From an uncultured Prevotellaceae bacterium (GTDB taxonomy: Bacteria > Bacteroidota > Bacteroidia > Bacteroidales > Bacteroidaceae): 64,000 bases of DNA. Within the stretch, counting starts at the first letter, position 1. The number at the start of each line of letters is the position of its first letter. Positions 49,746 to 60,056 of this stretch are shown here, one piece after another. A program made the position numbers and the translations under genes. The DNA lies in assembly GCA_946188345.1 (NCBI GenBank), contig CAMHUI010000008.1, positions 1-64,000 on the forward strand. Direction: 5' to 3'. Under the pieces are notes generated by a model. That model saw only the letters and a program-made list of their open reading frames with translations, did not search any database and was not told the DNA's origin.

Positions 49746-51383
49746 TTATTGGAATATCATTTCAATCTTACCTTTCTCGGGCATGACGCCGTAGGCCCAG
49801 CCCTGCTGCCGGCGCAGGTCCTCGAAGGTTCCTTTGCGGAGCGTGAGCTGATAGGCAAACCCTTCGTCCTTGGCAGTCAGGGTGTGGCCGTTGATAACTT
49901 GGAAAGGCAGCTGTGCCTGTGGTTGGATGTTCAGTTTCATGCACCAGCGCAGCGACTTGTCGGAACAGGTGGCGGAGAGCTTCTTTTCGGTCAGCATGAG
50001 GCGGATTGTGCCTTGCCGGTCGGTGAGCGGCCAGCTGACGCTCATGCCTTTCCCCTCTTGTCTGATGACGGGCTCGCCACCATGCAGTTCCTCCGTCGTG
50101 CCGTCTTTCGTCATGAGATAGAAACGCAGGCTGGCCATGTCGTCGGCCGTGCTCCACAGACATCCGTCGACGATGGGCAGGGTCTTGTAGATGCATTGGT
50201 TGGAGGTGCAGACATGGTTGTAATAGGGGCTCTCCTTGTGCTCGTCGAAGAGGTGGATGTCGCGGATGCCCATGCGGTTGCCTTCCCAGAGTATGCTGGT
50301 GCGGTAGTAGCGGCTGTTGAACCAGATGGTGCGGCCGTTGTTGTCGGTGTAGTCGCTCATGGCAGTGCAGGCCGTGGGCGGCGTGACGGGATACTTCTTA
50401 CGGAAGTCCCGGGCCGACTCGATGAGCGTCTCTACCTTCAGTTTGCCCTGTCGTTGCAGTTCGGCAATCTGTGGCAGCTGCACTCTATATCCTTCCTTGA
50501 AAACATCCCATGTGAAGGAGTTCTCCTGACCGGCCTGCAGGTAGGTGAAACCCAGGGCAGGGTCGTCGGTCATGCAGCGCAGATACCAGCCCACCCATTC
50601 GGGCTTCTGGGCGTTCTCGTAGGTGGGTTCCATGGTGCTCACGCTCTGCACGGCTCCTCCCACGCCGGCGTTATACTGATAGAGGGGATCGCTGCCAAGC
50701 ATGCGGAACACGGGCAGGTCGATCTGTCCGCCGGGTGTCTGTGCCGGCATGTAGGCGTTGACCCTCGACGGGTAGTAGGCGCCGGCCCAGTAGCCTCCCC
50801 AGAGGGTGTAGCCGTCGGTGCCCACCTGGTCGCGGCAGATGCAGCATCCCTCTATATTGTATTTCTCGTGCATATAGGCCATGGTGTGGGCGTCGAGGAA
50901 CCACGAGCCGATGCTGGCAGGCAGTTGTCCGAAGAGTTCCAGGAACTTCTCCATATAGACGTCGACGAGGCGTTCGCGTTCCTGCTGCGTATAGCCTACG
51001 GCAAAGCCCTTGTCGGCATGCCAGTCCCATGGATATCGTCCGCGCCACGTCAGTCCGGCGGCTTCTACGTGGGGCTGGGTAATCTCCCACCAGCCACCTA
51101 CCTCGCAGCCGTGGGACAGCTCCTCGCGCATCATCTCCTGATAACGGCTGTCGATGAGGGCATCGTATTGCAACAGCCACGTGCCCCGGAAGCCATAGCG
51201 GTGAATAGCCTCGGCCTCATTCTTGGTGGTATCGAAGAGCACCTTGGGCGTGATGTCCTCGTCGCGTGGCTCGATGTCGCGGATGAAGTTGACAAAGTTT
51301 ACAATGTGCGGCACCTCCTTCTTCTGGGCATTGACGCCAAGAAAGGGAAACAATGTCAGCAGACAGACGGTCAGAATTCTCAT
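49746..51383 (-). CDS. DUF3863/DUF3864-like secreted protein, putative carbohydrate-active
   Basis: A signal peptide (MRILTVCLLTLFPFLGVNA) starts this 545-aa protein. The main part resembles a barrel: VNFVNFIRDIEPRDEDITPK, RYGFRGTWLLQYDALID, GCEVGGWWEITQPHVEAAG, SWFLDAHTMAYMHEKYNIEG. The layout, with a TIM-barrel-like domain and a beta-rich C-terminal part after residue 410, recalls polysaccharide-deacetylase-type proteins and the DUF3863/DUF3864 pair of Bacteroidetes. I recall that assignment from family knowledge and could not check it. It lies 21 bases after the RbsD/FucU-like gene and probably shares its transcript. Confidence 0.65.
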   Translation of the reverse strand: MRILTVCLLTLFPFLGVNAQKKEVPHIVNFVNFIRDIEPRDEDITPKVLFDTTKNEAEAIHRYGFRGTWLLQYDALIDSRYQEMMREELSHGCEVGGWWEITQPHVEAAGLTWRGRYPWDWHADKGFAVGYTQQERERLVDVYMEKFLELFGQLPASIGSWFLDAHTMAYMHEKYNIEGCCICRDQVGTDGYTLWGGYWAGAYYPSRVNAYMPAQTPGGQIDLPVFRMLGSDPLYQYNAGVGGAVQSVSTMEPTYENAQKPEWVGWYLRCMTDDPALGFTYLQAGQENSFTWDVFKEGYRVQLPQIAELQRQGKLKVETLIESARDFRKKYPVTPPTACTAMSDYTDNNGRTIWFNSRYYRTSILWEGNRMGIRDIHLFDEHKESPYYNHVCTSNQCIYKTLPIVDGCLWSTADDMASLRFYLMTKDGTTEELHGGEPVIRQEGKGMSVSWPLTDRQGTIRLMLTEKKLSATCSDKSLRWCMKLNIQPQAQLPFQVINGHTLTAKDEGFAYQLTLRKGTFEDLRRQQGWAYGVMPEKGKIEMIFQ

Positions 51384-51404
51384 GTGCTGCTCTGTTTTTA
51401 GGCG

Positions 51405-51962
51405 TTATTCTCTTATCTTGGCTTCCCGTTCTGCATCCCAATAGCCGCAGTCCAACTCGAAGAACGTGGAAGAGTAGGGGATGGTCAGCGAAGTCTTGAT
51501 GATGATGACCTGACAGAGATTGCTCACTTCGTCGAGCCGCTTGATGAGGTCTTCGTGGGGGACGAGCTTGACATCTTCCGCGCCAAGAACCTTGCCGACG
51601 CTCTCCTTGTATTCACCCCAGCCTGGGGCGAGTTCTTCGCTGAGGCGTGTCTGCTCCTGGTCTTGGTAGATGTGGGCAAACACATGGGGCGCGTCCTTAA
51701 TGAGGGCGTTGACTTCACCAATGACCTCAGCATAGCTCTCCGGGGCAAAGAGCGTGGTGATGCCGGGGTTGCTCTGAAGCGGATAGGCCATGTCAGTCAC
51801 GACAATCCAGTTGCGATGACCCAGCAGGGCCATCTTTTGTTGCAATACTGTTTTCCATGATTCGTTGTCGGCACCGTTGCATTGTGCCGAGCTGTCGTTT
51901 GTCCGGCAGCATGATACTGCCAGGCAAGCGACGCAAAGGCTAATAAATAGTGTTTTCATCAA
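51405..51962 (-). CDS. RbsD/FucU-like lipoprotein
   Basis: This 185-aa protein begins with a lipoprotein signal (LAVSCC, lipidated Cys near residue 18). The mature part reads LLGHRNWIVVTDMAYPLQSN, similar to the LGHGN-x-I-x-V-x-D-A start of sugar mutarotases of the RbsD/FucU family. It ends with IIIKTSLTIPYSSTFFELDC, in the place of the usual C-terminal strand. Cytoplasmic RbsD and FucU interconvert sugar anomers. An exported, lipidated version is unusual. The assignment is tentative. The next gene downstream is a secreted carbohydrate-active-type protein, which fits a sugar role. Confidence 0.55.
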   Translation of the reverse strand: MMKTLFISLCVACLAVSCCRTNDSSAQCNGADNESWKTVLQQKMALLGHRNWIVVTDMAYPLQSNPGITTLFAPESYAEVIGEVNALIKDAPHVFAHIYQDQEQTRLSEELAPGWGEYKESVGKVLGAEDVKLVPHEDLIKRLDEVSNLCQVIIIKTSLTIPYSSTFFELDCGYWDAEREAKIRE

Positions 51963-51979
51963 ATATTGTTTTTTAGAAA

Positions 51980-54877
51980 TTAATAACCGAAGATATCTTC
52001 TGTGGTGAGTCGGCGTACGGGGGCTATCTCCTCGAGGCTCTTGATGTCGAGGTCGGCCTCATTGCCGAGGATGACATAGCGATAAGGCTTGCGGGCAATC
52101 TGTTCCTGCTCGAAGCGTACGACGTCCTGCAGCGTGATGTCGGGCAGGGCATTGTATATTTTCTCGTTGATGTCGTAGTCGATGCCGCGCCACTGGGCTG
52201 CAAGCCATGCGTTGATAAGTCCGAAGCGGGTGGTGCGCTGTGAGGCCAGCCGCTTGGTCAGAGCTTCCTTGGCAATGTCGAAGGCCTGCTGGCTTTCGGG
52301 AATGGTGTCGAGGATAGCATGGAACTGGTGCACGCAGTCCATCATCTTGTCGTTCTGTGTGATGATGTGGGTGAAGAAGTATTCCTTCTGGTCCTTATAG
52401 CTTGGCTCTACGTAGGCGGCAAAAGCGTTGTAGGCCAGTCCGCGGGCCTCGCGCAACTCCTGGAACACGATGGTGTTCATGCCACCGCCATAGTACTCGT
52501 TGAAGAGAGCCTTTACGGCAGCATCATCGGCCGACCATTCACGTCCCTCGTTGTGAATCATACGCATATAGATGTTCTTGGCATCATAGGGCGCAATGAG
52601 GATCTCGTTCTCGGTTGTGAGCTGCTGGACATAATGTTTGTTTTCGGGAATCGGCCGCTGGCCGCTGGCTGTCTGGAAGGGACTCTGTTTCAACATAGCG
52701 GTGAGTTCCTTCTGGCTCATCGGACCATAATATAACAATGTGTGGGGATACTCGGGCAGCTGCTTCAGCAGATCGAGGAGTTCCTGCGGATTGGCCTTGC
52801 GCAGGGAGTCGATGCTGATGTCGTTGCGTGTGGAGTTGTATTCGCCATAGATGCCATAGTTGACAAGCGCAGAGAAATTGGTGCGCTGGTTAAGTTTGTT
52901 GTCGTTGCGGTATTTCTCTTCAAGAGCCACGAACTGTTGCCAGGCTGTCTCGTCAACCTTGGCGTTCAGCAGAAGGTGTTCGACGAGTTTCAATGCTTCA
53001 GGAATGTTCTCCGAGAGGCCATTGACCAGCACGTCAATGCTACGCTGTCCTACAGAAACACTGTAGGTGCAGGCCAGTTTGTAGAACTCCTGCTTCAGTT
53101 GCTCGTTGGTGAGCGAGTCTGTGCCGAGGAAGTTGAGATAGTCGGCTGCATAGTTGAAGCGCAGGTCGGCTTCGTCGCCGAACTCATAGCGGAAACCGAG
53201 GAACGAGCTGCCCTTCTCCGTGTTCTGTAGGTAGACGAAGGGGAGGTTCTGGCTAATCTGGCCGAAGCTCAGGTCTTTCTTGAAGTTGACGAACTTAGGC
53301 TCAATGGGCTTTACCTTGGCGTTCTGGATGTCCTTCACAAACTGGCTGACGGTGTCGCGGTTGGTGGGAATGGCCGTGATGGCAGGCTTGTCAATCTTCT
53401 TCAGGGTTTTGTCTACACCTTGGCGCTTGTAGATGACGACATAGTTGTCCTTGAAATGATTATTGGCGAAAGCCACAATCTCTTCCTTGGTGATGTTGGA
53501 GATGCGGTCGATGTGCTGCACTTCTTGCTCCCAGGGGATTTCGTTGATGAAGGCATCGACGAATGTTCCGGCTCGCGACATGTTGTTTTGCAGGGAGTTG
53601 TAGTACTGCAGTTTGGCGTTGTTGATGACGGCAGGCAGCAGGTCATCGGAGAAATTGCCGGCCTTCAGCTTTTCCATTTCGGAGAGCATCAGTTCCTTAG
53701 CCTCGTCGAGCGTCTGTCCTTCGCGTGGAGTTCCGCCCATGATGAATCCGCTGTAGTCGTGCAGCTGCTCTACTCCGGCCCATGCACCCTGCATCTTCAT
53801 CTGCTGGTTGATGTCGAGGTCGAAAAGTCCGGCAGTGCCGTTGCTCAGGATGTTCTCGATAAGGTTCAGAGTATCTACCTGCAGGGAGTTGCCTCGGTCG
53901 AATCGCCAACCCATCCAGATGGCTTCAGCTTCCAGGCCATAGACGGAGGTGTCGCGTGGGGCAGTGATGGGTTCCAGTGCAGGGAACTCAGGCTGCTTGA
54001 CGTCCTCGCCGGGTTGCCATGAGCCAAAGTATTTGTCAATGGTTTTGATGACTTCGTCGGGATTGAAGTCGCCGGCCATACAGATAGCTACGTTGTTAGG
54101 ACGGTACCAGTGGTCGAAGTAGTCCTTGATGTTGACGATCGATGGGTTCTTCAGGTGTTCCTGTGTGCCGATGGTCGACTGCGTACCGTAGGGATGACCG
54201 GGGAAGAGCATGGCCGACAGAGCCTGCCAGAGCTTACGCTGGTCCTGGGCGATGCCGATGTTATATTCCTCGTAGACGGCCTCAAGCTCGGTGTGGAAGC
54301 CACGGATGACCATGTTCTGGAAGCGGTCGGCCTGAATCTTGGCCCAGTTCTCCACTTCGTTAGAGGGGATGTCCTCGGTGTAGCAGGTTACGTCGTTCGA
54401 TGTATAGGCGTTCGTTCCCTCGGCACCGATGGCAGCCATCAGTTTGTCATATTCGTTGGGGATGTTGTATTGTGCGGCCAGCTGGCTCACGGAGTCGATC
54501 TCATGGTATGCCTGACGTCGTGCCTCGGGGTCAGTGAGCTGGCGATAGGCCTCATAGCGCTCTGTAATCTCGTTAAGGAATGGCTCTTCGGCCTCGGGGT
54601 TGGTTGTGCCGAACTGCTTGGTGCCCTTAAACATCAAGTGTTCCAGATAGTGGGCCAGGCCGGTGGTCTCGGCGGGGTCGTTTTTAGAACCTGTCCGCAC
54701 AGCGATATAGGTCTGTATGCGCGGGGCCTCTTTGTTGACCGAAAGATAGACCTTCAGCCCGTTGTCCAGCGTGTAGATGCGGGTCTGCATGTCGTCGCCC
54801 TTCACGCTCTCGTACTTGCTGCCACAAGATGCAGCAAGAAACAAAAAGAAGCAGTAGATTAAAAGATACTTTTTCAT
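51980..54877 (-). CDS. M16-family zinc metalloprotease, lipoprotein, two-domain
   Basis: The 965-aa protein has a lipoprotein signal ending LAASC (Cys18). The active M16 domain carries the inverted zinc motif HYLEH (76-80) in TTGLAHYLEHLMFKGT and the distal Glu in ELEAVYEEYN. A second, non-catalytic M16 half follows, with RGLAYNAFAAYVEPSYKDQK. M16 proteases close like a clam shell around short peptides. A surface or periplasmic protein of this type may degrade oligopeptides. It follows the DUF4954 gene by 58 bases. Confidence 0.92.
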   Translation of the reverse strand: MKKYLLIYCFFLFLAASCGSKYESVKGDDMQTRIYTLDNGLKVYLSVNKEAPRIQTYIAVRTGSKNDPAETTGLAHYLEHLMFKGTKQFGTTNPEAEEPFLNEITERYEAYRQLTDPEARRQAYHEIDSVSQLAAQYNIPNEYDKLMAAIGAEGTNAYTSNDVTCYTEDIPSNEVENWAKIQADRFQNMVIRGFHTELEAVYEEYNIGIAQDQRKLWQALSAMLFPGHPYGTQSTIGTQEHLKNPSIVNIKDYFDHWYRPNNVAICMAGDFNPDEVIKTIDKYFGSWQPGEDVKQPEFPALEPITAPRDTSVYGLEAEAIWMGWRFDRGNSLQVDTLNLIENILSNGTAGLFDLDINQQMKMQGAWAGVEQLHDYSGFIMGGTPREGQTLDEAKELMLSEMEKLKAGNFSDDLLPAVINNAKLQYYNSLQNNMSRAGTFVDAFINEIPWEQEVQHIDRISNITKEEIVAFANNHFKDNYVVIYKRQGVDKTLKKIDKPAITAIPTNRDTVSQFVKDIQNAKVKPIEPKFVNFKKDLSFGQISQNLPFVYLQNTEKGSSFLGFRYEFGDEADLRFNYAADYLNFLGTDSLTNEQLKQEFYKLACTYSVSVGQRSIDVLVNGLSENIPEALKLVEHLLLNAKVDETAWQQFVALEEKYRNDNKLNQRTNFSALVNYGIYGEYNSTRNDISIDSLRKANPQELLDLLKQLPEYPHTLLYYGPMSQKELTAMLKQSPFQTASGQRPIPENKHYVQQLTTENEILIAPYDAKNIYMRMIHNEGREWSADDAAVKALFNEYYGGGMNTIVFQELREARGLAYNAFAAYVEPSYKDQKEYFFTHIITQNDKMMDCVHQFHAILDTIPESQQAFDIAKEALTKRLASQRTTRFGLINAWLAAQWRGIDYDINEKIYNALPDITLQDVVRFEQEQIARKPYRYVILGNEADLDIKSLEEIAPVRRLTTEDIFGY

Positions 54878-54935
54878 TATGTTTGGAATTACATGTTAAT
54901 AATAGTCTTTTTTCTTTATCGTTTCAAATAATGCC

Positions 54936-56789
54936 TTAGTCTTCATAGTCAATCTCGTGGTCGAGCTGGTCGAGGAAGTTTTCGTAGACTTCCTGTTCAA
55001 CGTCGCCCATGGCGTATTCTTTCTCAGCGTCCTTTCGGATTTCTGCTATCCATGCGCGGCGGGCCTTGACGTAGTCTTCGTGGATGGTCATGACGTTTTC
55101 GGTGGTGAGCTCGTCGATGTGGTAGTAGTCGAGGAGCATCTGGTAGGTCCATGCCCAGCGGTATTCGGAGTAGTGGTCGTTGATTTCGGTGAAGCGATCG
55201 AGGACTTCCTTGATGGAAGTGATTTCTCCGCTCTTGATGTCGTCGACGAGGCGTAGCTCTTCGCTTTGTGGGAGCAGCAGTCCCGAGAGGTCGTTCCATG
55301 GTCCCTTGCCGGTTTCTGTTAGTGGCTTGCGCAGGAAGTTTTCTCTTACGGCGCGTTTCAAGACGGCTCCGAGATAGATGCGCAGGGCGATGTCGTAGTA
55401 TTTGATGCCTTTGCGGAGGGATGAGGCGTTGATGACGTACTCATGGAAGTTGTAGGTTGAGACGTCGTCGCCCGATGACTTGCGCAGGCTTTCGAGTATC
55501 TCCTTTCCCTGGATGATTTCTCCGACGGTGAAGGGCGAGAGCCAGTCGAAGTTGATGATGCTCTTCTGCGAGCTGGCGGAGCGCTTGTCGCGCTTGGGCC
55601 ATTTCTTGATGTCGCGGTAGAGTCCTACGGTGGTGATGTTGCGTCCGGGTACGAGGTACATGGTCTCGCCGTAGGCCATGAGGTAGGAGAAGGGCAGGTT
55701 GCGTGTGTCGGGATGGTGCATGAGTTTTCCGAAGCATACGGAGAAGGCGCCTATTGTTGCCGGCATCAGGATGTAGGCTCCGCTGGCAGTCTTCGTGCCG
55801 CGCTCGAGGGTGCCGTAGTGCATGGGTCCCATCTTGTAGGCGTGGTTGGAGAAGTTGGTCGACGACCCTGCGTTGTAGAACGAGAACTGTCCGCCGATGA
55901 GCAGCGAGCTTTTATGATGTGAGGCTGAGAAGGGTCCGCAGAAGGCTGCGCAGGCCTCGCCGTTGGCCATAAAGGAGTTGGCGAAGAAGATGCTGGCTTC
56001 GGCCGTGAAGCCGTTGGTAATCTGGCAGGCTTCGCCTACGAAGCAGTCTTGCATCTTTACAGAGTTGGTGATGCTGCAGCCGTCGCAGATGATGGAGTTC
56101 TCGCAGATGACTCCCGTTCCGATATACACCGATGCGTCCTTCGACGAGAGGATGGAGCAGTCGGAGAGCCTTGCTGCTCCGCTGATTTCGCAGTCGCCCT
56201 TGACGATGGTGTTGGTGATGTCTTTCGAGTTGACTATTTTCACGTTGCGTCCAATCGTTCCCCGCTCGGGCCGGGTGATGCGCACTTCTTCCTTGATGAG
56301 TCTGGCCAGTGTGTCGCGCAGTTGCTTGTCGTTGGCATATTTTACCATCATCGCCGCCAGCTGGCTGTTGAGTGCGCGGAAGAGGTATACGTTTCCTTCG
56401 CCCACCTCGTTCAGGACGCTGATGAGGCTTCCCTCGCCGTAGGTGGCGCCTTCTGTGGTCTCGATGGTGCATACGTTGGAGATGTAGCAGTCGTCGCCGA
56501 TGTTGTAGTTGTTGATGTAGTTTCCTATTTTCTCAATCAGGCAGTTGTTGCCTATGGTGACGTTGCGCAGCGTGGCATCGTTGATGCCCGAGTGCTTGAC
56601 GAATCCTGTCGATACCTCGACGCTTTTTTCGAAGTTTCCCAGTCGGATGTCGCCATAGAACATGACGCGATGGAAGTAGTTGGGTCGGAATTCCTCGGCC
56701 ACCATGACGCGCGACCAGTCTTCTGCCCAGCAGCTGTTATTCTCGAGAACAAAGATTTCTTGTTCTGTGAGGCTTCTGTAATCTCTCAT
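54936..56789 (-). CDS. DUF4954-family protein with left-handed beta-helix
   Basis: This 617-aa cytoplasmic protein contains long runs of hexapeptide-type turns: TLRNVTIGNNCLIEKIGNYI, CEISGAARLSDCSILSSKDA, GVICENSIICDGCSITNSVK. These are typical of a left-handed beta-helix as in acyl- and nucleotidyl-transferases. The C-terminal third is helical. It fits the DUF4954 family of Bacteroidetes, whose function is not known to me. No catalytic His of a hexapeptide acyltransferase can be pointed out. It is followed by the M16 protease and preceded by hflX. Confidence 0.8.
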   Translation of the reverse strand: MRDYRSLTEQEIFVLENNSCWAEDWSRVMVAEEFRPNYFHRVMFYGDIRLGNFEKSVEVSTGFVKHSGINDATLRNVTIGNNCLIEKIGNYINNYNIGDDCYISNVCTIETTEGATYGEGSLISVLNEVGEGNVYLFRALNSQLAAMMVKYANDKQLRDTLARLIKEEVRITRPERGTIGRNVKIVNSKDITNTIVKGDCEISGAARLSDCSILSSKDASVYIGTGVICENSIICDGCSITNSVKMQDCFVGEACQITNGFTAEASIFFANSFMANGEACAAFCGPFSASHHKSSLLIGGQFSFYNAGSSTNFSNHAYKMGPMHYGTLERGTKTASGAYILMPATIGAFSVCFGKLMHHPDTRNLPFSYLMAYGETMYLVPGRNITTVGLYRDIKKWPKRDKRSASSQKSIINFDWLSPFTVGEIIQGKEILESLRKSSGDDVSTYNFHEYVINASSLRKGIKYYDIALRIYLGAVLKRAVRENFLRKPLTETGKGPWNDLSGLLLPQSEELRLVDDIKSGEITSIKEVLDRFTEINDHYSEYRWAWTYQMLLDYYHIDELTTENVMTIHEDYVKARRAWIAEIRKDAEKEYAMGDVEQEVYENFLDQLDHEIDYED

Positions 56790-56852
56790 AAGTCTTTATT
56801 TGTCTGGTTCTTGATTATTTAACTACTTTCTTTTCTCTGCTGTTTTCTAATC

Positions 56853-58163
56853 TTATTCTTCTACGGTGTATAGGAAGTCGTTGTAGGGATATTTCTGGAC
56901 GTGCAGTTCGCGCACTTTCTTGTAGATGGTGTCGCGAAACTCGTCGATGTTTTGTCGCTCCAGGGCAGAAATAAAGAGACAGTTCTCGTTGAGTCGGGCC
57001 ATCCACGTGCGTTTCAGCTCGTCGAGCGAGATGTTCTCCTTCGTCATCGGTGTGAGGTCGTCTTCCTCTTTCTCCACCCAGTGGTAGTTGTCTATCTTGT
57101 TGAAGACAATCATCGAGGGTTTGTCGGCGCAGCCGAGGTCGGCGAGTGTCTTCTCCACTACCTGTATCTGTTCTTCAAAGTCGGGATGCGAGATGTCTAC
57201 GACGTGCAGCAGCAGGTCGGCCTCGCGTGTCTCGTCGAGTGTCGACTTGAAGGAGTCTACCAGGTCGGTGGGCAGCTTGCGGATGAATCCCACGGTGTCG
57301 GCCAGCAGGAAGGGCAGGTTTTCAATGGTCACCTTCCTGACGGTGGTGTCGAGGGTGGCAAAGAGTTTGTTCTCGGCAAACACCTCGCTCTTGGCCAGCA
57401 TGTTCATGATGGTCGACTTGCCCACGTTGGTATAGCCTACGAGTGCCACGCGGATGAGTCGTCCGCGGTTCTTGCGCTGAGTGGTCTTCTGCTTGTCTAT
57501 TTCTACGAGTCGTTCCTTCAGCAGCGAGATGCGCTGGCGGATGATGCGCTGGTCCATCTCGAGCTGGGTCTCACCGGGTCCGCGCAGTCCCACAGAGCCT
57601 TTTCCTCCGCCTGAGCCAGAGCCGCCGCCCTGACGCTCAAGGTGGGTCCAGAGTCGTTGCAGCCGAGGCAGCATGTAGCGATATTGGGCCAGTTCCACCT
57701 GTGTCTTGGCGTTGGCCGTCTGGGCACGCATGGCGAAGATGTCGAGGATGAGCGAGGTGCGGTCGAGAATCTTCACGTTGAGCTCCTTCTCGATGTTGCG
57801 TATCTGCTTGGCCGAGAGTTCGTCGTCGAAGATGACCATGCCGACGGGCTGCGGGGCTGCTGCCAGTTCCTCGGGTGAGAGGGGCGAGCCGTCCTGCTGT
57901 TCCATCCAGTCGTCGTAGGCATCCTCACAGCGTTTGATGTATTCCTTGATTTCCTGCAGCTTGCCGCTACCGACATAGGTGACCGACGACGGTCCGCCCA
58001 CCCGCTGGGTGAAACGCTTCACGACGACGGCGCCTGCTGTGTCGGCCAGAAACTCCAGCTCGTCAAGGTATTCCTTGGTCTTTGCTTCGTTCTGTTCCTT
58101 TGTGATGAGGCCTACCAGGATGGCGGTTTCGGCTTTGGCTTCGGAGATGACAAATTCCTTCAT
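56853..58163 (-). CDS. hflX: Ribosome-associated GTPase HflX
   Basis: HflX binds the 50S subunit and splits stalled ribosomes under stress. The 436-aa protein has the N-terminal HflX domain ([22 protein letters not shown]), a Gly-rich linker ([20 protein letters not shown]) and the G domain: [19 protein letters not shown] and NKID. The C-terminal extension ends [12 protein letters not shown] good promoter lies at 58222-58191 and is divergent from that of the GH20 gene. Confidence 0.95.
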   Translation of the reverse strand: MKEFVISEAKAETAILVGLITKEQNEAKTKEYLDELEFLADTAGAVVVKRFTQRVGGPSSVTYVGSGKLQEIKEYIKRCEDAYDDWMEQQDGSPLSPEELAAAPQPVGMVIFDDELSAKQIRNIEKELNVKILDRTSLILDIFAMRAQTANAKTQVELAQYRYMLPRLQRLWTHLERQGGGSGSGGGKGSVGLRGPGETQLEMDQRIIRQRISLLKERLVEIDKQKTTQRKNRGRLIRVALVGYTNVGKSTIMNMLAKSEVFAENKLFATLDTTVRKVTIENLPFLLADTVGFIRKLPTDLVDSFKSTLDETREADLLLHVVDISHPDFEEQIQVVEKTLADLGCADKPSMIVFNKIDNYHWVEKEEDDLTPMTKENISLDELKRTWMARLNENCLFISALERQNIDEFRDTIYKKVRELHVQKYPYNDFLYTVEE

Positions 58164-58190
58164 TCAATTTCCATATATTATAATAAAGTG

Positions 58191-58222
58191 CAAAGTTAAT
58201 GGAAAATGCACAAAATCCCAAA
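58191..58222 (-). promoter_or_regulatory. hflX promoter
   Basis: On the minus strand TTTG (58222-58219), a 20-base spacer and TAACTTTG (58198-58191) fit the consensus, 28 bases from the start codon. Confidence 0.7.
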
Positions 58223-58263
58223 AAAATGGGGTGCTTTTTTATGTGTTATTGTGAAAAAAGCCT

Positions 58264-58271
58264 TACCTTTG
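58264..58271 (+). promoter_or_regulatory. -7 box of the GH20 gene
   Basis: TACCTTTG lies 26 bases before the ATG. The -33 element is weak (TTTA at 58238-58241, 22-base spacer). Confidence 0.55.
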
Positions 58272-58297
58272 CACTGCACTAAAAAAATGAAAGACAG

Positions 58298-59947
58298 ATG
58301 AGAAAAATCCCAACCCTCCTTGTGCTGCTTCTGTTGTTGCACGTCGGAAATGCCTCGGCCCAGTTGTTGCCGACGGCCGATTATCAGGTTGTCCCCCTTC
58401 CTGAAACCGTTGATGCCGTGATGGCCAATCCCTTCGTTGCCGACGCTGAGACGGTGGTCTATGCCGCTTCCGACGATGAAGCCATGCAGCGCAATGCCTG
58501 CTTCCTGAGCGAGTATTTCCTGGAGTCAGCAGGACTACACCTTCAGGTGAGCACCCACAAGCCCAAGGGCAAGGTCATCCGCCTCGTGCTCGACCGCAAC
58601 ATCGCCTCCGCCGAAGGCTATGAGATACAGGTCTCGGCCCGCGAAATCGTCGTCAGCGGTCGCACGCCGAAGGGTGTCTTCTATGCCATCCAGACGCTGC
58701 GCAAGTCGCTGCCGCTGGGCGAGAAGACGGAGCGCATCAGCTTCCCCGCCGCCACCATCAAGGATGCTCCACGCTTCGGGCATCGCGGCATGATGCTCGA
58801 CTGCTGCAGGCACTTCTTCTCGGTGGACTTCGTGAAGCGCTTCATCGACCTCCTTGCCATGCACAACATGAATGTCTTCCACTGGCATCTGAGCGACGAC
58901 CAGGGCTGGCGCATCGAAATCAGGAAGTATCCCCGGCTGGCCGAGGTGGCTTCGGTGAGGCCGGAGACCGTGGTGGGCCGCAACACCCATGTCTACGATG
59001 CTACGCCCCACGGAGGGTATTACACGCAGGATCAGATACGCGATGTCATCCGATATGCTGCCGAGCGTCATGTCACCATCATCCCCGAGATTGACATGCC
59101 CGGCCACATGCTGGCTGCGCTCACGGCCTATCCGGAGCTGGGCTGCACGGGCGGCCCCTACGCCCTCTCGCGCCGATGGGGTATCTTCGACGATGTCTTG
59201 TGCCTTGGCAACGAGAAGGTCTATGAGTTCTGCGAGAACGTTCTTGGTGAAGTCATCGACCTCTTCCCTTCGACGTTCATCCATATCGGTGGCGACGAGG
59301 CCCCGCGCGACCGCTGGAAGGAGTGCCCGAAGTGCAAGGCCCTGGCCCGTCAACAGCACCTGTCGGCCAACACCCTGCAGAGCTATTTCACCAACCGTAT
59401 CGAGAAATACGTCAACTCCCGCGGTCGCCGTATCATCGGCTGGGACGAGATTCTTGAAGGCCCCATCAACCAGAGTGCCACCATTCAGAGCTGGCGCGGT
59501 GCCGAGACGGGCGTCAAGGCTGCCAAGCAGGGCCACGACGTCATCATGTCGCCAACGTCGCACTGCTACTTCGACTATCAGCAGGTGAAGGATGCCGGTG
59601 CCAACGAGGCCACGCTCTGTGGCGGCTTCATCCCCGTGGAGCGGGTCTACAGCCTCGACCCCGTGGCCGGGCTCACGGCCGCAGAGGCCAGCCATGTGCT
59701 GGGGCTGCAGGCGAACCTCTGGACGGAGTATGTGGCCTTCCCGCAGCAGGCCGAGTATCAGGTACTGCCGCGCATGGCAGCCCTCGCCGAGGTGCAGTGG
59801 TGCAAGGGGCGCCGCGACTTTGAGAACTTCAAGGCCCGTCTGCCCCGACTTGTCGACCTCTACGACCGCTGCGGCTACAACTATGCCACTCATCTTCTGC
59901 CCGGCCGCCGACCCAAAGTAGAGGGCTTCCGCCCCTCGGGCGACTAA
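58298..59947 (+). CDS. GH20 beta-N-acetylhexosaminidase
   Basis: The enzyme releases terminal GlcNAc or GalNAc from glycans by substrate-assisted catalysis. The 549-aa protein has a signal peptide (about 1-22, ending NASAQ), the GH20b-like N-terminal domain and the catalytic barrel: APRFGHRGMMLDCCRHFF, HWHLSDDQGWRIEI, IIPEIDMPGHMLAAL and HIGGDEAP with the catalytic pair Asp333-Glu334. It lies just upstream of nagB and the NagB-like/PIG-L gene, so its products would feed GlcNAc catabolism. No SusC/D pair is nearby. Confidence 0.95.
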   Translation: MRKIPTLLVLLLLLHVGNASAQLLPTADYQVVPLPETVDAVMANPFVADAETVVYAASDDEAMQRNACFLSEYFLESAGLHLQVSTHKPKGKVIRLVLDRNIASAEGYEIQVSAREIVVSGRTPKGVFYAIQTLRKSLPLGEKTERISFPAATIKDAPRFGHRGMMLDCCRHFFSVDFVKRFIDLLAMHNMNVFHWHLSDDQGWRIEIRKYPRLAEVASVRPETVVGRNTHVYDATPHGGYYTQDQIRDVIRYAAERHVTIIPEIDMPGHMLAALTAYPELGCTGGPYALSRRWGIFDDVLCLGNEKVYEFCENVLGEVIDLFPSTFIHIGGDEAPRDRWKECPKCKALARQQHLSANTLQSYFTNRIEKYVNSRGRRIIGWDEILEGPINQSATIQSWRGAETGVKAAKQGHDVIMSPTSHCYFDYQQVKDAGANEATLCGGFIPVERVYSLDPVAGLTAAEASHVLGLQANLWTEYVAFPQQAEYQVLPRMAALAEVQWCKGRRDFENFKARLPRLVDLYDRCGYNYATHLLPGRRPKVEGFRPSGD

Positions 59948-60056
59948 GTACCGCCCTGCTTCCGCTGTCAGGCGGCTTTTTCTTCCACAGGGAAACCATG
60001 CCCCGTGGCCCGACATGGCAGGAAAGGAAATGTTAATTTTTTAGAATTATCTTTAC

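Noticed and set aside
48349..49794. 481-codon frame on the + strand opposite fumarase
   Set aside because: Fumarase motifs are complete on the minus strand, and the + frame has no recognisable features.
49749..51401. 550-codon frame on the + strand opposite the DUF3863-like gene
   Set aside because: The minus-strand frame has a signal peptide and coherent domain structure; the + frame is its shadow.
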